The notes under the pieces: model-generated | Databases searched by the model: none | The model's input: only the letters and a program-made list of their open reading frames with translations | Told to the model about the DNA's origin: nothing | Made by a program: the position numbers and the translations under genes | Shown: positions 1 to 6,552 of the stretch, in pieces | Layout: each line of letters starts with the position of its first letter | How positions within the stretch are numbered: the first letter of the stretch is position 1 | Virus record (IMG/VR): IMGVR_UViG_3300046616_000273 | Location: 1 to 39,238 of that record | Strand: one strand, 5' to 3' | DNA: 39,238 bases | Origin: a virus

Positions 1-116
1 CTGCCACGAGGCGTGAAAGCCGAGCCAATTTAGGATGTGGGTAGAAATGTGGGTAGGCGCTGAACCATAAGCGCTCCCATAGGGGAAATTTGTAAAAATG
101 GAGGCGAGGACATCCT
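1..116. repeat. Terminal direct repeat, left copy
   Basis: Bases 1-116 are identical to 39123-39238. The repeat contains the last 10 codons and stop of the alpA-like gene, two GTGGGTAG motifs and about 60 bp of non-coding DNA. Because it starts within a phage gene, it is best explained as the overlap left when a circular molecule is written linearly. It could also be a genuine terminal redundancy, which I consider less likely. Confidence 0.9.
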
Positions 117-258
117 CCTGAGTGATGTCCGGCTTTGTCCGCGCACGTCCGTATGTCCCTGAATTCAAAGGGATTGTGGGCCCCGAGATTGTCCGGCTGA
201 GTTCGCCAGAATCCGGTAAAATCCGTAGGGTTCACGTGGGTAGGAATGGGGGTAGGAA
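34..258. other. attP-like region with paired arm-site motifs
   Basis: This non-coding interval lies between the alpA-like excisionase gene (across the circle junction) and the integrase. GTGGGTAG occurs at 37-44 and 49-56, 12 bp apart. A related pair, GTGGGTAG and GGGGGTAG, sits at 236-243 and 248-255 with the same 12-bp spacing. Between the pairs, GTCC recurs at 127, 137, 147 and 155, about one helical turn apart, and again at 191. GCGCT/AGCGC arms at 57-61 and 70-74 form a small inverted repeat. Paired direct repeats either side of a crossover region are typical of integrase arm sites. The core cannot be located without the host attB. Confidence 0.5.
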
Positions 259-1491
259 TTGGCAAGGACAGTCGAGAAACTGACCGCGCTGGCCGTGTCG
301 CGCGCCAGCAAACCTGGCTATTACGGCGACGGCGCCGGCCTGTACCTGCAGGTGTCTGCGAGCGGCACGAAGAGCTGGATCTTCCGGTATACGCTCGCGA
401 AGAAGCAACGGGAAATGGGACTCGGCGCCCTGCACACGGTGACGCTGGCCCAGGCCCGCGAAAAGGCCAAGGCTTGCCGCGCTTCCCTGCTTGAGGGCAT
501 TGACCCGCTGGAGGCCAGGAACGCGGTCAAACTGGAGGCCGCGCTCGAGCGCGCGAAGACCGTCACGTTCGACCATTGCGCCAGCGAGTATATCGCAGCG
601 CACAGCAGCAGCTGGAAGAACGACAAGCACGTCGTGCAATGGCAAAACTCGCTCAAGAACTACGCGAGCCCGACCATCGGCGGCCTGCCGGTCGCGGCCG
701 TGGACACCGCCATGGTGATGAAGGTCCTGCAGCCGATCTGGAATACTAAGACCGAGACCGCGACCCGCGTGCGCAGCAGGATCGAGAACATCCTCGACTG
801 GGCAACCGTCAGCAAGTTCCGCGTCGGCGAGAACCCGGCACGCTGGCGCGGCCACCTGGAGAACCTGCTCGCGGAGCCGCGCAAGGTCACAAAGGTCCAG
901 CACTTCGCTGCCCTCCCCTGGCAGGAAATCGGGGCCTTCATGGCCGAGCTGCGCCAGCGCGAGGGTTCATCCGCGCGGGCCGTCGAATTCGGGATCCTGA
1001 CGGCGGCCAGGTCGGGAGAGGTGCGCGGCGCGAGGTGGGAGGAGTTCGACCTCGACGCGGCCGTCTGGACGGTGCCGGCTGAGCGCATGAAGGCCGGGCG
1101 CGAGCACCGCGTGCCGCTGTCGACCGCGGCGCTCGCGCTGATCAAGGCCATGCCCGACGTCGGCGACTACGTGTTCCCGGGCCAGCGCAAGGGGGCCATG
1201 CTGTCGGACATGAGCCTGACGGCCGTACTGCGTCGGATGGACCGTGGCGACATCACCATGCACGGGTTCCGGTCCACGTTCCGGGACTGGTGCGCCGAGT
1301 CCATCGGGAACTCGTTCCCTCGCGAGGTGTGCGAGCACGCGCTTGCGCACAGCCTGCCTGACAAGGTCGAGGCGGCCTACCGGCGTGGGGACCTGATCGA
1401 AAAACGTAAGGTGCTCATGCAGGTCTGGGCTGACTATTGCGGAAAACAGCCAGAGATCGCATCAGTAACTGCCATCCGCGCATCTGCATAA
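259..1491 (+). CDS. int: P4-type tyrosine integrase
   Basis: This 410-residue tyrosine recombinase carries out phage integration and, with a directionality factor, excision. Residues 1-90 form the DUF4102 arm-binding domain typical of P4-like integrases (the motif GYYGDGAGLYLQV is at 20-32). A core-binding domain follows, then the catalytic domain with R251, K278, H335, R338, H364 and nucleophile Y374, so all catalytic positions are present. The chosen start is TTG at 259, which gives the usual family N-terminus and follows the purine-rich stretch GGGGTAGGAA. The gene lies just downstream of the attP-like region. In the circle it is the last member of the rightward early operon, after alpA. 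Length is normal for the family. Confidence 0.95.
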   Translation: MARTVEKLTALAVSRASKPGYYGDGAGLYLQVSASGTKSWIFRYTLAKKQREMGLGALHTVTLAQAREKAKACRASLLEGIDPLEARNAVKLEAALERAKTVTFDHCASEYIAAHSSSWKNDKHVVQWQNSLKNYASPTIGGLPVAAVDTAMVMKVLQPIWNTKTETATRVRSRIENILDWATVSKFRVGENPARWRGHLENLLAEPRKVTKVQHFAALPWQEIGAFMAELRQREGSSARAVEFGILTAARSGEVRGARWEEFDLDAAVWTVPAERMKAGREHRVPLSTAALALIKAMPDVGDYVFPGQRKGAMLSDMSLTAVLRRMDRGDITMHGFRSTFRDWCAESIGNSFPREVCEHALAHSLPDKVEAAYRRGDLIEKRKVLMQVWADYCGKQPEIASVTAIRASA

Positions 1492-1505
1492 TCTTCAGCC
1501 AGACC

Positions 1506-2363
1506 ATGACAACTGCTACAAATCCAAATCTAAAAATGCCCCCAATTTTTTATCGCTATACGCCTATCGGCGATTGGTTACCTGGCTTCTTGAAAGGCGA
1601 TTCACTTCAGTTTTCTAGTCGACAAAAATTCAATGACCCCTTCGATTGCCGCCCTGGCTTCAAATTAACCGGCGGAAAGGAACTTGACAAGTTCTTACAT
1701 AAGAAATACAAAAAACTTGGATTTAAGGGAGCCGACAGGTTCAAGAAAGTTAGCGAGGCAAAACATATTGCCGGTACAGTAAATTCTTTTTCCAGCATCT
1801 CGATAGACAGTGTTCTTGATCAGGTCGGGGTGCTCTGCCTTGCAACCGAGTGGAACAATTCGCTGATGTGGTCACATTACGCGGACCATCACAAAGGAAT
1901 ATGCGTTGGCTTCCACAGCAATATAGATGTATTCAAAATCGCGTTCCCAGTCGCGTATCAGGATGAATTTCCAGTCATCTTGCGCCCGGAGGATGATACC
2001 GACACGATGTTCAATAAGGGGTTTTTGCGAAAAGCAAAATGCTGGGAATATGAAAGGGAATGGCGGATCATCAAACCATCGATGCCTAAGGAAGATCGGG
2101 AAGCTGAGTATTACCGCTACTGCCCGGAAACGACAGTAGCAGACGCTCATTCACTTTCGGATAAACGCGGCCCAGGAATATACAGATTCCAGAAGGAGGC
2201 GATTTCACATATCACGCTTGGAATGCGCATGCCACCGGCAGATAAAGAAAAATTTTTCTTGGCGTTTAAGGAGTCAAAACTTGATATCCCTGTATATCAA
2301 GTTAGCGGCCCCTTGACGAGTTATTCATTGTCGAGACAGGTAATACGCAATCCGCGACCATGA
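1506..2363 (+). CDS. DUF2971 family protein
   Basis: This is a 285-residue soluble protein of the DUF2971 family, whose biochemical role is unknown. The family signature is visible: an FNDPFDC motif near residues 40-46, LMWSHYADHHKGICVGF in the middle, and a KCWEYEREWR segment around 180-189. It starts 14 bp after the integrase stop and could share its transcript. ATG 1506 was chosen; ATG 1536 (275 residues, MPPIFYRY) is an equally good start because neither has a clear ribosome-binding site. Base composition is markedly more AT-rich than the integrase, which suggests an acquired cargo gene. DUF2971 genes are common beside integrases and in defence-rich regions, so a protective role is possible but unproven. 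Confidence 0.85.
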   Translation: MTTATNPNLKMPPIFYRYTPIGDWLPGFLKGDSLQFSSRQKFNDPFDCRPGFKLTGGKELDKFLHKKYKKLGFKGADRFKKVSEAKHIAGTVNSFSSISIDSVLDQVGVLCLATEWNNSLMWSHYADHHKGICVGFHSNIDVFKIAFPVAYQDEFPVILRPEDDTDTMFNKGFLRKAKCWEYEREWRIIKPSMPKEDREAEYYRYCPETTVADAHSLSDKRGPGIYRFQKEAISHITLGMRMPPADKEKFFLAFKESKLDIPVYQVSGPLTSYSLSRQVIRNPRP

Positions 2364-2448
2364 CCGTCAGGACCTAATTCTCGCTGCATGGCCACGCCCG
2401 ACGTCGTTGACCATCGCCTCTTCAGCGTGCCGAGTGACTGCTAAAAAC

Positions 2449-3021
2449 TTAGGATTGATGAATCCGCTCACCCAGGTAGTAAAGTCCCCATAGGGTTGCA
2501 ATAAGCAGCTGGAACAGGACCAGGAAATAGAAAAATACGGTAAGAGCATAGGCAATCTTATGGCCCAGCTCACTGAGAAGCGGAAGAATCCCCGGCGCGG
2601 CCGATATCATCGCGATCGAGAGAAGTGTCAAGACAATACACTCCATCGTCAAAAACGCGAACAGGAGGGAAAGGAAGCGGCGCCGTGTCAATTGAATGAG
2701 ATTCACGACGCCTCGGTTATCCTCACTCAAGATCCTCGGCGGAGGATCGCCTGGCATAAGAACATCGATGTCTGGCCTGGCGAACGTAGCAATTGCCGCT
2801 AGCGCTGCTATGTAAAAGCCGGGCAGATTCTGGACGTATCCCAAGACCAAACTAATCACCCCACCACTGCCGAAAAAATTCAGGTGTGCCCTCGATAAAT
2901 ATATTACCAAAGTCGCGATGAGGCTTAGCCCGGCGGGCAGCACCCAGTCTACAAATCTTTTCGTTGGGTGTTGAATCGCGAGGTATCCAAAGACCGGCCG
3001 AAGAAGTTGATTGATAACCAT
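2449..3021 (-). CDS. Four-helix membrane protein (second gene of two-gene module)
   Basis: This 190-residue protein has four hydrophobic segments: about residues 25-45 (LPAGLSLIATLVIYL), 55-85, 115-140 (FLSLLFAFLTMECIVL) and 155-185. A polar loop rich in D, P and R separates the second from the third. It is predicted to sit in the inner membrane. ATG 3021 was chosen because AGGAG lies five bases upstream, and the stop codon of the preceding gene (3029-3031) falls inside that ribosome-binding site, so the two genes are translationally linked. I do not recognise the family. A soluble partner with a membrane partner recalls two-component phage-exclusion systems such as Kiwa, but I see no sequence feature that assigns it there. 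Confidence 0.8.
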   Translation of the reverse strand: MVINQLLRPVFGYLAIQHPTKRFVDWVLPAGLSLIATLVIYLSRAHLNFFGSGGVISLVLGYVQNLPGFYIAALAAIATFARPDIDVLMPGDPPPRILSEDNRGVVNLIQLTRRRFLSLLFAFLTMECIVLTLLSIAMISAAPGILPLLSELGHKIAYALTVFFYFLVLFQLLIATLWGLYYLGERIHQS

Positions 3022-3028
3022 AAATCTC

Positions 3029-3997
3029 CTAGAGGAGTCGCGCCATTTTGTCGACAATCTCCTGATTCAAGCTCTGGCTCGACGACTCGAGCAGGGACGA
3101 GAATCCAGAGATTTTTTCCTTTTTCACGTACAACGAATCCTGGGCCAACTGCATGGTCTGCGTCTCGAGCGTCACCGTACCTGGTACACCGTTGGGCCCT
3201 GTGAACTTGACGCGAGCCTCACTATAGTGACGCGCCACGGCCAAGGCAGCAGCCTCTTGAATTCTGCTGAAGTTTTTCGCATTTGCTTTCGGCCCAACCC
3301 GCAGACTCACCGTGCGCTGAATCTCTTTCGTATTGCCGTTTGAATCCCAGTTGAGGTTTCTTTTTCTTTTGTCGATCAGTTCGATAGAGTCGAGCACGCC
3401 CCCGTTTATGCTCTGGAGCAGATCGGGTGACGGATGTCCCCTCATTTCCACTTTATGATATGCAGTAACCGTTCGCGGCACTCCGGCAGTATCGGTCGAA
3501 CCGTCGGGATGCGGCACCCTAAAAGCGGGCTTATTGCTCTTTATGCAATGCCTGATCAGATAATTCAAGAACAAAGCAATCTTGCTACTGGAGAGTCCAG
3601 GCGAGCCCTCGAGCGCAGCTTCATAAGTACTGCCGCGCGCCGCGAGGTTGATGACCACATGAGCCGAGAAATCATTTCCTTCGCCAGCATTCTTCGGAAA
3701 ACTGCGTACCGCGTTGCTTTGCGGGTCTGAATACACGGTATCCGATGCATCCCGATCAGAACGGTTGATCAACAAATCGACGCGCTTACCATTCGGTTGA
3801 ATATTGATATCAGCCAAATAAACAGTCTCTGCCGAATTCCTGCCGAGCTTCGGGCAAGTGCCGGCTCTGTGCCAGGCGTCGATCTGCTGCATGAACGTCA
3901 AGAGCCTAAACGGCGGCAAGTCCAGCTTGTTGCCATAAGTATACGCGGTCAAGACGACATCGAAGAATGAAATTAACCGCTCTTTTGATTTCTGCAT
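3029..3997 (-). CDS. Unrecognised soluble protein (first gene of two-gene module)
   Basis: This 322-residue protein has no signal peptide or membrane segment and belongs to no family I can name. It reads as a folded protein: a mixed N-terminal region (ISFFDVVLTAYTYG, residues 8-21), a strand-rich centre (VYLADINIQPNGKRVDLLIN) and a helical C-terminus. A repeated use of strands with basic and polar faces might suit nucleic-acid or ligand binding, but no catalytic motif is evident. ATG 3997 was chosen; a TTG at 4021 would add eight residues. A sigma-70-like promoter lies just upstream and the four-helix membrane gene follows after seven bases, so the pair forms its own transcription unit opposite the integrase transcript. 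Confidence 0.75.
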   Translation of the reverse strand: MQKSKERLISFFDVVLTAYTYGNKLDLPPFRLLTFMQQIDAWHRAGTCPKLGRNSAETVYLADINIQPNGKRVDLLINRSDRDASDTVYSDPQSNAVRSFPKNAGEGNDFSAHVVINLAARGSTYEAALEGSPGLSSSKIALFLNYLIRHCIKSNKPAFRVPHPDGSTDTAGVPRTVTAYHKVEMRGHPSPDLLQSINGGVLDSIELIDKRKRNLNWDSNGNTKEIQRTVSLRVGPKANAKNFSRIQEAAALAVARHYSEARVKFTGPNGVPGTVTLETQTMQLAQDSLYVKKEKISGFSSLLESSSQSLNQEIVDKMARLL

Positions 3998-4043
3998 AAG
4001 GCATTGTTGGGTCGCACGCAACCGGACTCGTTGTCAAAAATCC

Positions 4044-4082
4044 ATTATGAACGCTAGAGGATGTTTCCGTCAATTAACATCC
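4044..4082 (-). promoter_or_regulatory. Promoter with overlapping inverted repeat for the two-gene module
   Basis: Reading leftward, TTGACG (4073-4068), an 18-bp spacer and CATAAT (4049-4044) form a good sigma-70 promoter. The -35 box lies inside an inverted repeat with 7-bp arms, GGATGTT at 4059-4065 and AACATCC at 4076-4082. A regulator binding there would block the promoter. No regulator is encoded beside it, so a phage or host repressor would have to act in trans. Confidence 0.6.
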
Positions 4083-4165
4083 GGTGGCGTTCCGAGTCGT
4101 CCGGTAGCGTCCGTCACAGTCAGGCGTCTTGATGTTAGTTATTTTATAACATAAGAACGAGCCGG

Positions 4166-4465
4166 TCAGCGGTGCGGTGTAAGCTTAACTGACCATTCCT
4201 GCACATAGGCCGGGCCCGTTTCCCCATCCGGCCGCTCCTCGCCCTTGAACAGCATGCCATCGCTGTGCATCGTGGTCAGGCGCGCGTCATAGAGCCGCGG
4301 GAACAGACTGTCGCCGACTTGCGACGCCGGATTCTTCACCTCGAGCACATAACTCATCTGGACGCCGAAGAGCGTCAGCTCGCCCTCGACATGTGGCGCC
4401 TGCGCGATCTCGCGATCGTTGAGGCGCCTGCCGCGCTCGCGCAGCCGTTTCACTTTTCCGTACAT
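4166..4465 (-). CDS. Hypothetical protein divergent from brnTA
   Basis: This 99-residue soluble protein is not one I recognise. The N-terminus is strongly basic (KVKRLRERGRR), and the remainder looks like a small beta-rich fold ending in a YVQEWSVKL strand. ATG 4465 was chosen over the GTG at 4483 because a leftward promoter (TTGTAA at 4521-4516, 16-bp spacer, TATATA at 4499-4494) would begin transcription near 4487. The promoter's -10 box lies in one copy of the repeat that also flanks brnT, so the gene is probably co-regulated with the toxin-antitoxin pair. It ends about 170 bp upstream of the two-gene module and reads towards it. Confidence 0.6.
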   Translation of the reverse strand: MYGKVKRLRERGRRLNDREIAQAPHVEGELTLFGVQMSYVLEVKNPASQVGDSLFPRLYDARLTTMHSDGMLFKGEERPDGETGPAYVQEWSVKLTPHR

Positions 4466-4487
4466 GACCTGAGTATAGCTCACACCT

Positions 4488-4537
4488 TTATCGTATATAC
4501 AAAAAACCCTTGCATTTACAATTTATCGTATATACAA
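4488..4537. promoter_or_regulatory. Duplicated operator and divergent promoters at brnTA
   Basis: A perfect 15-bp direct repeat, TTATCGTATATACAA, occurs at 4488-4502 and 4523-4537, each with the palindrome GTATATAC at its centre. The left copy overlaps the -10 of the leftward promoter (TATATA, 4499-4494). The right copy overlaps the -10 of a rightward promoter (TTGCAT 4510-4515, 17-bp spacer, TACAAT 4533-4538). BrnA antitoxins are known autorepressors, so this is the likely BrnA/BrnTA operator. The rightward start would fall at about 4545, the brnT ATG, and no Shine-Dalgarno is visible, so brnT mRNA may be leaderless. Confidence 0.6.
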
Positions 4538-4544
4538 TAATTAC

Positions 4545-4811
4545 ATGGACATCACCTACGACAGCACGAAAAACGAAAGCAACACCGAAAAGCACGGTGT
4601 CTCGCTGGCAGCCGCTGCTGACTTCGAGTGGAACGAGGCGTTGGTATGGACCGACGAGCGCAAGAACTACGGCGAAGATCGCCTGTGCGCCATCGGCTAC
4701 ATCGGCAACCGCCTGTTCTATGTGGTGTATGTCGACCGTGGCGAAGCCCGCCGCATCATCAGCCTGCGCAAGGCCAATTCGAGAGAGGTGAAACGATATG
4801 CCGAAGCTTAA
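4545..4811 (+). CDS. brnT: BrnT family toxin
   Basis: This 88-residue toxin belongs to the BrnT (DUF497) family of RNase-fold ribonucleases, which inhibit translation until bound by BrnA. Family features are the early KNESNTEKHGV segment (the NxxKHGV motif), the DERKNYGEDRLCAIGYI strand pair, VVYVDRG, and the RIISLRKANSREVKRY tail. Length is typical. The gene overlaps brnA by 14 bp, as is usual for this pair, where toxin precedes antitoxin. Within a phage it may stabilise the lysogen or act on competing phages. No Shine-Dalgarno is seen before the ATG. Confidence 0.93.
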   Translation: MDITYDSTKNESNTEKHGVSLAAAADFEWNEALVWTDERKNYGEDRLCAIGYIGNRLFYVVYVDRGEARRIISLRKANSREVKRYAEA

Positions 4812-5088
4812 ACCGGGGACGGTGGTCCCCACTCCGGAAGAGGATGCCGCGATCACGGCGGCAGCAATACAGGACCCGGATGCGCAGCCCTACACGGACG
4901 AGGAATGGGCAAGGGTGAAGCCGAGGCGCGCGCGCGGCCGCCCAGCGCAGGAAGTGACGAAGGTGCCCACCAGCATCCGGCTCGACGCACGCGTGGTCGA
5001 CGCTTTCAAGGCGACGGGCGACGGCTGGCAGACCCGAATGAACGACGCGCTGTTCGAATATGCCGAACAGCACGGCATGCTGGGCTGA
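4798..5088 (+). CDS. brnA: BrnA family antitoxin
   Basis: This 96-residue antitoxin neutralises BrnT and represses the operon. The N-terminal half is acidic and probably disordered (PEEDAAITAAAIQDPDAQPY, the toxin-binding part). The C-terminal half carries the ribbon-helix-helix DNA-binding segment typical of BrnA: VPTSIRLDARVVDAFKATG at about 59-77, followed by GWQTRMNDALFEYAEQH. It overlaps the toxin gene by 14 bp, so translation is coupled. The upstream duplicated GTATATAC palindrome is the probable target. Confidence 0.92.
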   Translation: MPKLKPGTVVPTPEEDAAITAAAIQDPDAQPYTDEEWARVKPRRARGRPAQEVTKVPTSIRLDARVVDAFKATGDGWQTRMNDALFEYAEQHGMLG

Positions 5089-5094
5089 ACGTTC

Positions 5095-5340
5095 ATGAAC
5101 CGACGAACCGACCGCTACACCGAGCTGTACGTCGAGGCAACCCTCAACGGTCTGGAAAGGACCGGCTACCAAGCGGCCGCGCGCGCACTACACGAGCAGG
5201 GTGTTCCGATCGAAACTGCCCTGCGCGTGCTGACGCGCCCCAAGGAGCGCCGCCCTCGGTCAAGGTACGAGGCCGTTATCCCGGATGAAGGCGTGACAGG
5301 CCCGGCCGGTAGCCAGGTCCCGCTCGACGTCCAGGATTAG
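5095..5340 (+). CDS. Small hypothetical protein after brnTA
   Basis: An 81-residue basic, helical protein starts six bases after the brnA stop, so it is probably the third gene of that operon. I do not recognise it. The N-terminal two-thirds forms a plausible helical bundle (YTELYVEATLNGLERTGY, then AARALHEQGVPIETALRVL), and the C-terminus is proline/glycine-rich. Its last 81 bp overlap the 3' end of the oppositely transcribed inner spanin gene. The ribosome-binding site is weak. It could be a chance open frame, but the codon pattern and tight spacing favour a real gene. Confidence 0.5.
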   Translation: MNRRTDRYTELYVEATLNGLERTGYQAAARALHEQGVPIETALRVLTRPKERRPRSRYEAVIPDEGVTGPAGSQVPLDVQD

Positions 5341-5751
5341 CTGCTTAAGATCTCGGTCAGCCGCTGCTGAAACCACCGTGGCGGGTGGATCGGCGCCGTT
5401 GCCGCCGGCGGCGCTTTCGGGGTCGGCGCCGGTGGGAGGTCGGTCGGCACATACTGCGGGGCCGACGCGCATCCTTGGAGCAGCAGCAAGACGCCGCCGC
5501 AGATCAGCAATCTCATCGTCTTTCTCCTTCGTGATATTGGTGTTGGTGGCGTCCTGGCGCGCGGCCACGACGGTGTTTTCCTGCGTGCGCACCAGCACGG
5601 CACGCGCGTCGGCCTGCGCGCGCTCGGCGATCGCATTCTGGCGGCCGTCTTCGAACCGCTGGGCGCCGTAATGCTGCAGGCCGAGCCAGCCGGCCACCGC
5701 GAGTACGATCAGCACCAGGGTGCCCGCCAGCAGCTGCTCAAGGCGGCTCAC
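5260..5751 (-). CDS. Rz: Rz-like inner-membrane spanin subunit
   Basis: This 163-residue i-spanin works in the final step of lysis. Together with the outer-membrane Rz1 lipoprotein it spans the periplasm and fuses the two membranes. One N-terminal membrane helix (about residues 6-28, LLAGTLVLIVLAVAGWLGL) is followed by a charged coiled-coil region (residues 35-90, containing EKDDEIADLRRRLAAAP) and a Pro/Gly/Ala-rich linker. The gene follows the endolysin with a 4-base ATGA overlap and fully contains the Rz1 reading frame. Its 3' end overlaps the convergent gene at 5095-5340. Confidence 0.9.
   Translation of the reverse strand: MSRLEQLLAGTLVLIVLAVAGWLGLQHYGAQRFEDGRQNAIAERAQADARAVLVRTQENTVVAARQDATNTNITKEKDDEIADLRRRLAAAPRMRVGPAVCADRPPTGADPESAAGGNGADPPATVVSAAADRDLKQLILDVERDLATGRACHAFIRDNGLVP
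5337..5516 (-). CDS. Rz1: Rz1-like outer-membrane spanin lipoprotein (nested)
   Basis: This 59-residue o-spanin is encoded wholly inside Rz in another frame, the classic lambda arrangement. It starts at ATG 5516 with MRLLICGGVLLLLQGC: a lipoprotein signal whose lipobox LLQGC places the modified Cys at residue 16. The mature part is proline-rich (VPTDLPPAPTPKAPPAATAP), as Rz1 proteins are. A longer upstream open frame exists, but only this internal start gives a signal peptide. It acts from the outer membrane, bound to the periplasmic end of Rz. Confidence 0.88.
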   Translation of the reverse strand: MRLLICGGVLLLLQGCASAPQYVPTDLPPAPTPKAPPAATAPIHPPRWFQQRLTEILSS

Positions 5752-6203
5752 GGCTGCACCTGGTCGTAGAAAGCCAGATTCCGGTCCCGGATGATGCTCT
5801 GCAGCTTCTTCGCATAGTCGGGATCGGTCGCGTAGCCGGCTGCCTGCAGCGCCTGCGCCCAGCCCGTGCCGGTGGTCTCCCTGAAGCAGCCGGCATAGCG
5901 CGGGTTCTTCAGCAGGAAAAGCGCGTGGTCGACCATGCTGTCGAGCCAGCTCGGGTAAGCGCGGAAGCGGTCGACTAGCTTCACGTCCTGACCGCTAAGG
6001 TGCTCCGTGGTCTTGAAACTGACGGTCGGCCCGGTCCAGCTCTTGTCTGCCTTGATGCCGAACAGGTTGTTGCCGATGGCGCGCGCGCCCCAGCTCGACT
6101 CGAGCGCAGCCTGGGCCAGGGTGATCGATGCCGGGATTCCCGTCTTGCGCTGGCAGGCTTGTGCCGCCTGAGCCAGCATCCCGACGAAAGCGCTAGGCGG
6201 CAT
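5748..6203 (-). CDS. Endolysin, glucosaminidase (GH73/FlgJ-like)
   Basis: This 151-residue peptidoglycan hydrolase is of the endo-beta-N-acetylglucosaminidase type (GH73, as in the C-terminal domain of FlgJ). The signature ITLAQAALESSWG (residues 27-39) includes the probable catalytic Glu35, followed by NNLFGIKADKSWTG and the FRAYPSWLDSMVDHA segment of the family. There is no signal peptide or N-terminal membrane helix, so it should need the upstream holin to reach the wall. ATG 6203 was chosen because it gives a canonical N-terminus; it overlaps the holin 3' end by 11 bp. The ATGA junction with Rz couples the genes. Confidence 0.92.
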   Translation of the reverse strand: MPPSAFVGMLAQAAQACQRKTGIPASITLAQAALESSWGARAIGNNLFGIKADKSWTGPTVSFKTTEHLSGQDVKLVDRFRAYPSWLDSMVDHALFLLKNPRYAGCFRETTGTGWAQALQAAGYATDPDYAKKLQSIIRDRNLAFYDQVQP

Positions 6204-6552
6204 TGTCGGTCTCCTTGATCGGCGCATCAGCCGGCAGATTGAATTTCGTGTTCAGCACGGTCTCCAGCTTGAACAAGGCACGCGAGCCCATGTGGGCGGC
6301 GATACCGACCATGGCGTATTTCAGCGGCGCCGGCGCGCTCATGGCTTCGCACAGGTTTGCCGTGACAATGCCGGTAAAACCGGAGATCACCAGTTCGCCG
6401 ACGAACTCGGTGAGGTTCCAGACGCGCACGTGGCCTTCCTTCATCTTGCGAACGAAGGAGGCGAAGCCGCCCCAGAGGGACAGGCCGATCAGCAGGATCC
6501 AGCTCAGCACAGCATCGAGGTCGAAGCCGCTCGGCGGAGGAGTTTGGTTCAT
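6193..6552 (-). CDS. Holin (LydA / holin superfamily III type)
   Basis: This 119-residue membrane protein permeabilises the inner membrane to release the endolysin. A hydrophobic helix at about 13-33 (AVLSWILLIGLSLWGGFASFV) is followed by the basic KMKEGHVRVWNLTEF segment, a second helix (ELVISGFTGIVTANLCE) and a third (KYAMVGIAAHMGSRALFKLE). This pattern matches the LydA/holin-III family. ATG 6552 overlaps the TGA of the papain-like gene (ATGA), giving translational coupling. An intrinsic terminator lies 26-49 bp before its start, so holin expression should depend on readthrough. Confidence 0.85.
   Translation of the reverse strand: MNQTPPPSGFDLDAVLSWILLIGLSLWGGFASFVRKMKEGHVRVWNLTEFVGELVISGFTGIVTANLCEAMSAPAPLKYAMVGIAAHMGSRALFKLETVLNTKFNLPADAPIKETDNAA

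Noticed and set aside
1-116. Terminal repeats as attL/attR of an integrated prophage
   Set aside because: The repeat includes the 3' end of the phage's own alpA gene, and no tRNA or other host gene fragment is visible. An overlap of a circular sequence explains it more simply.
246-494. 82-codon frame overlapping the integrase start
   Set aside because: It overlaps the integrase in another frame and has Arg-rich shadow composition, while the integrase reading is unmistakable.
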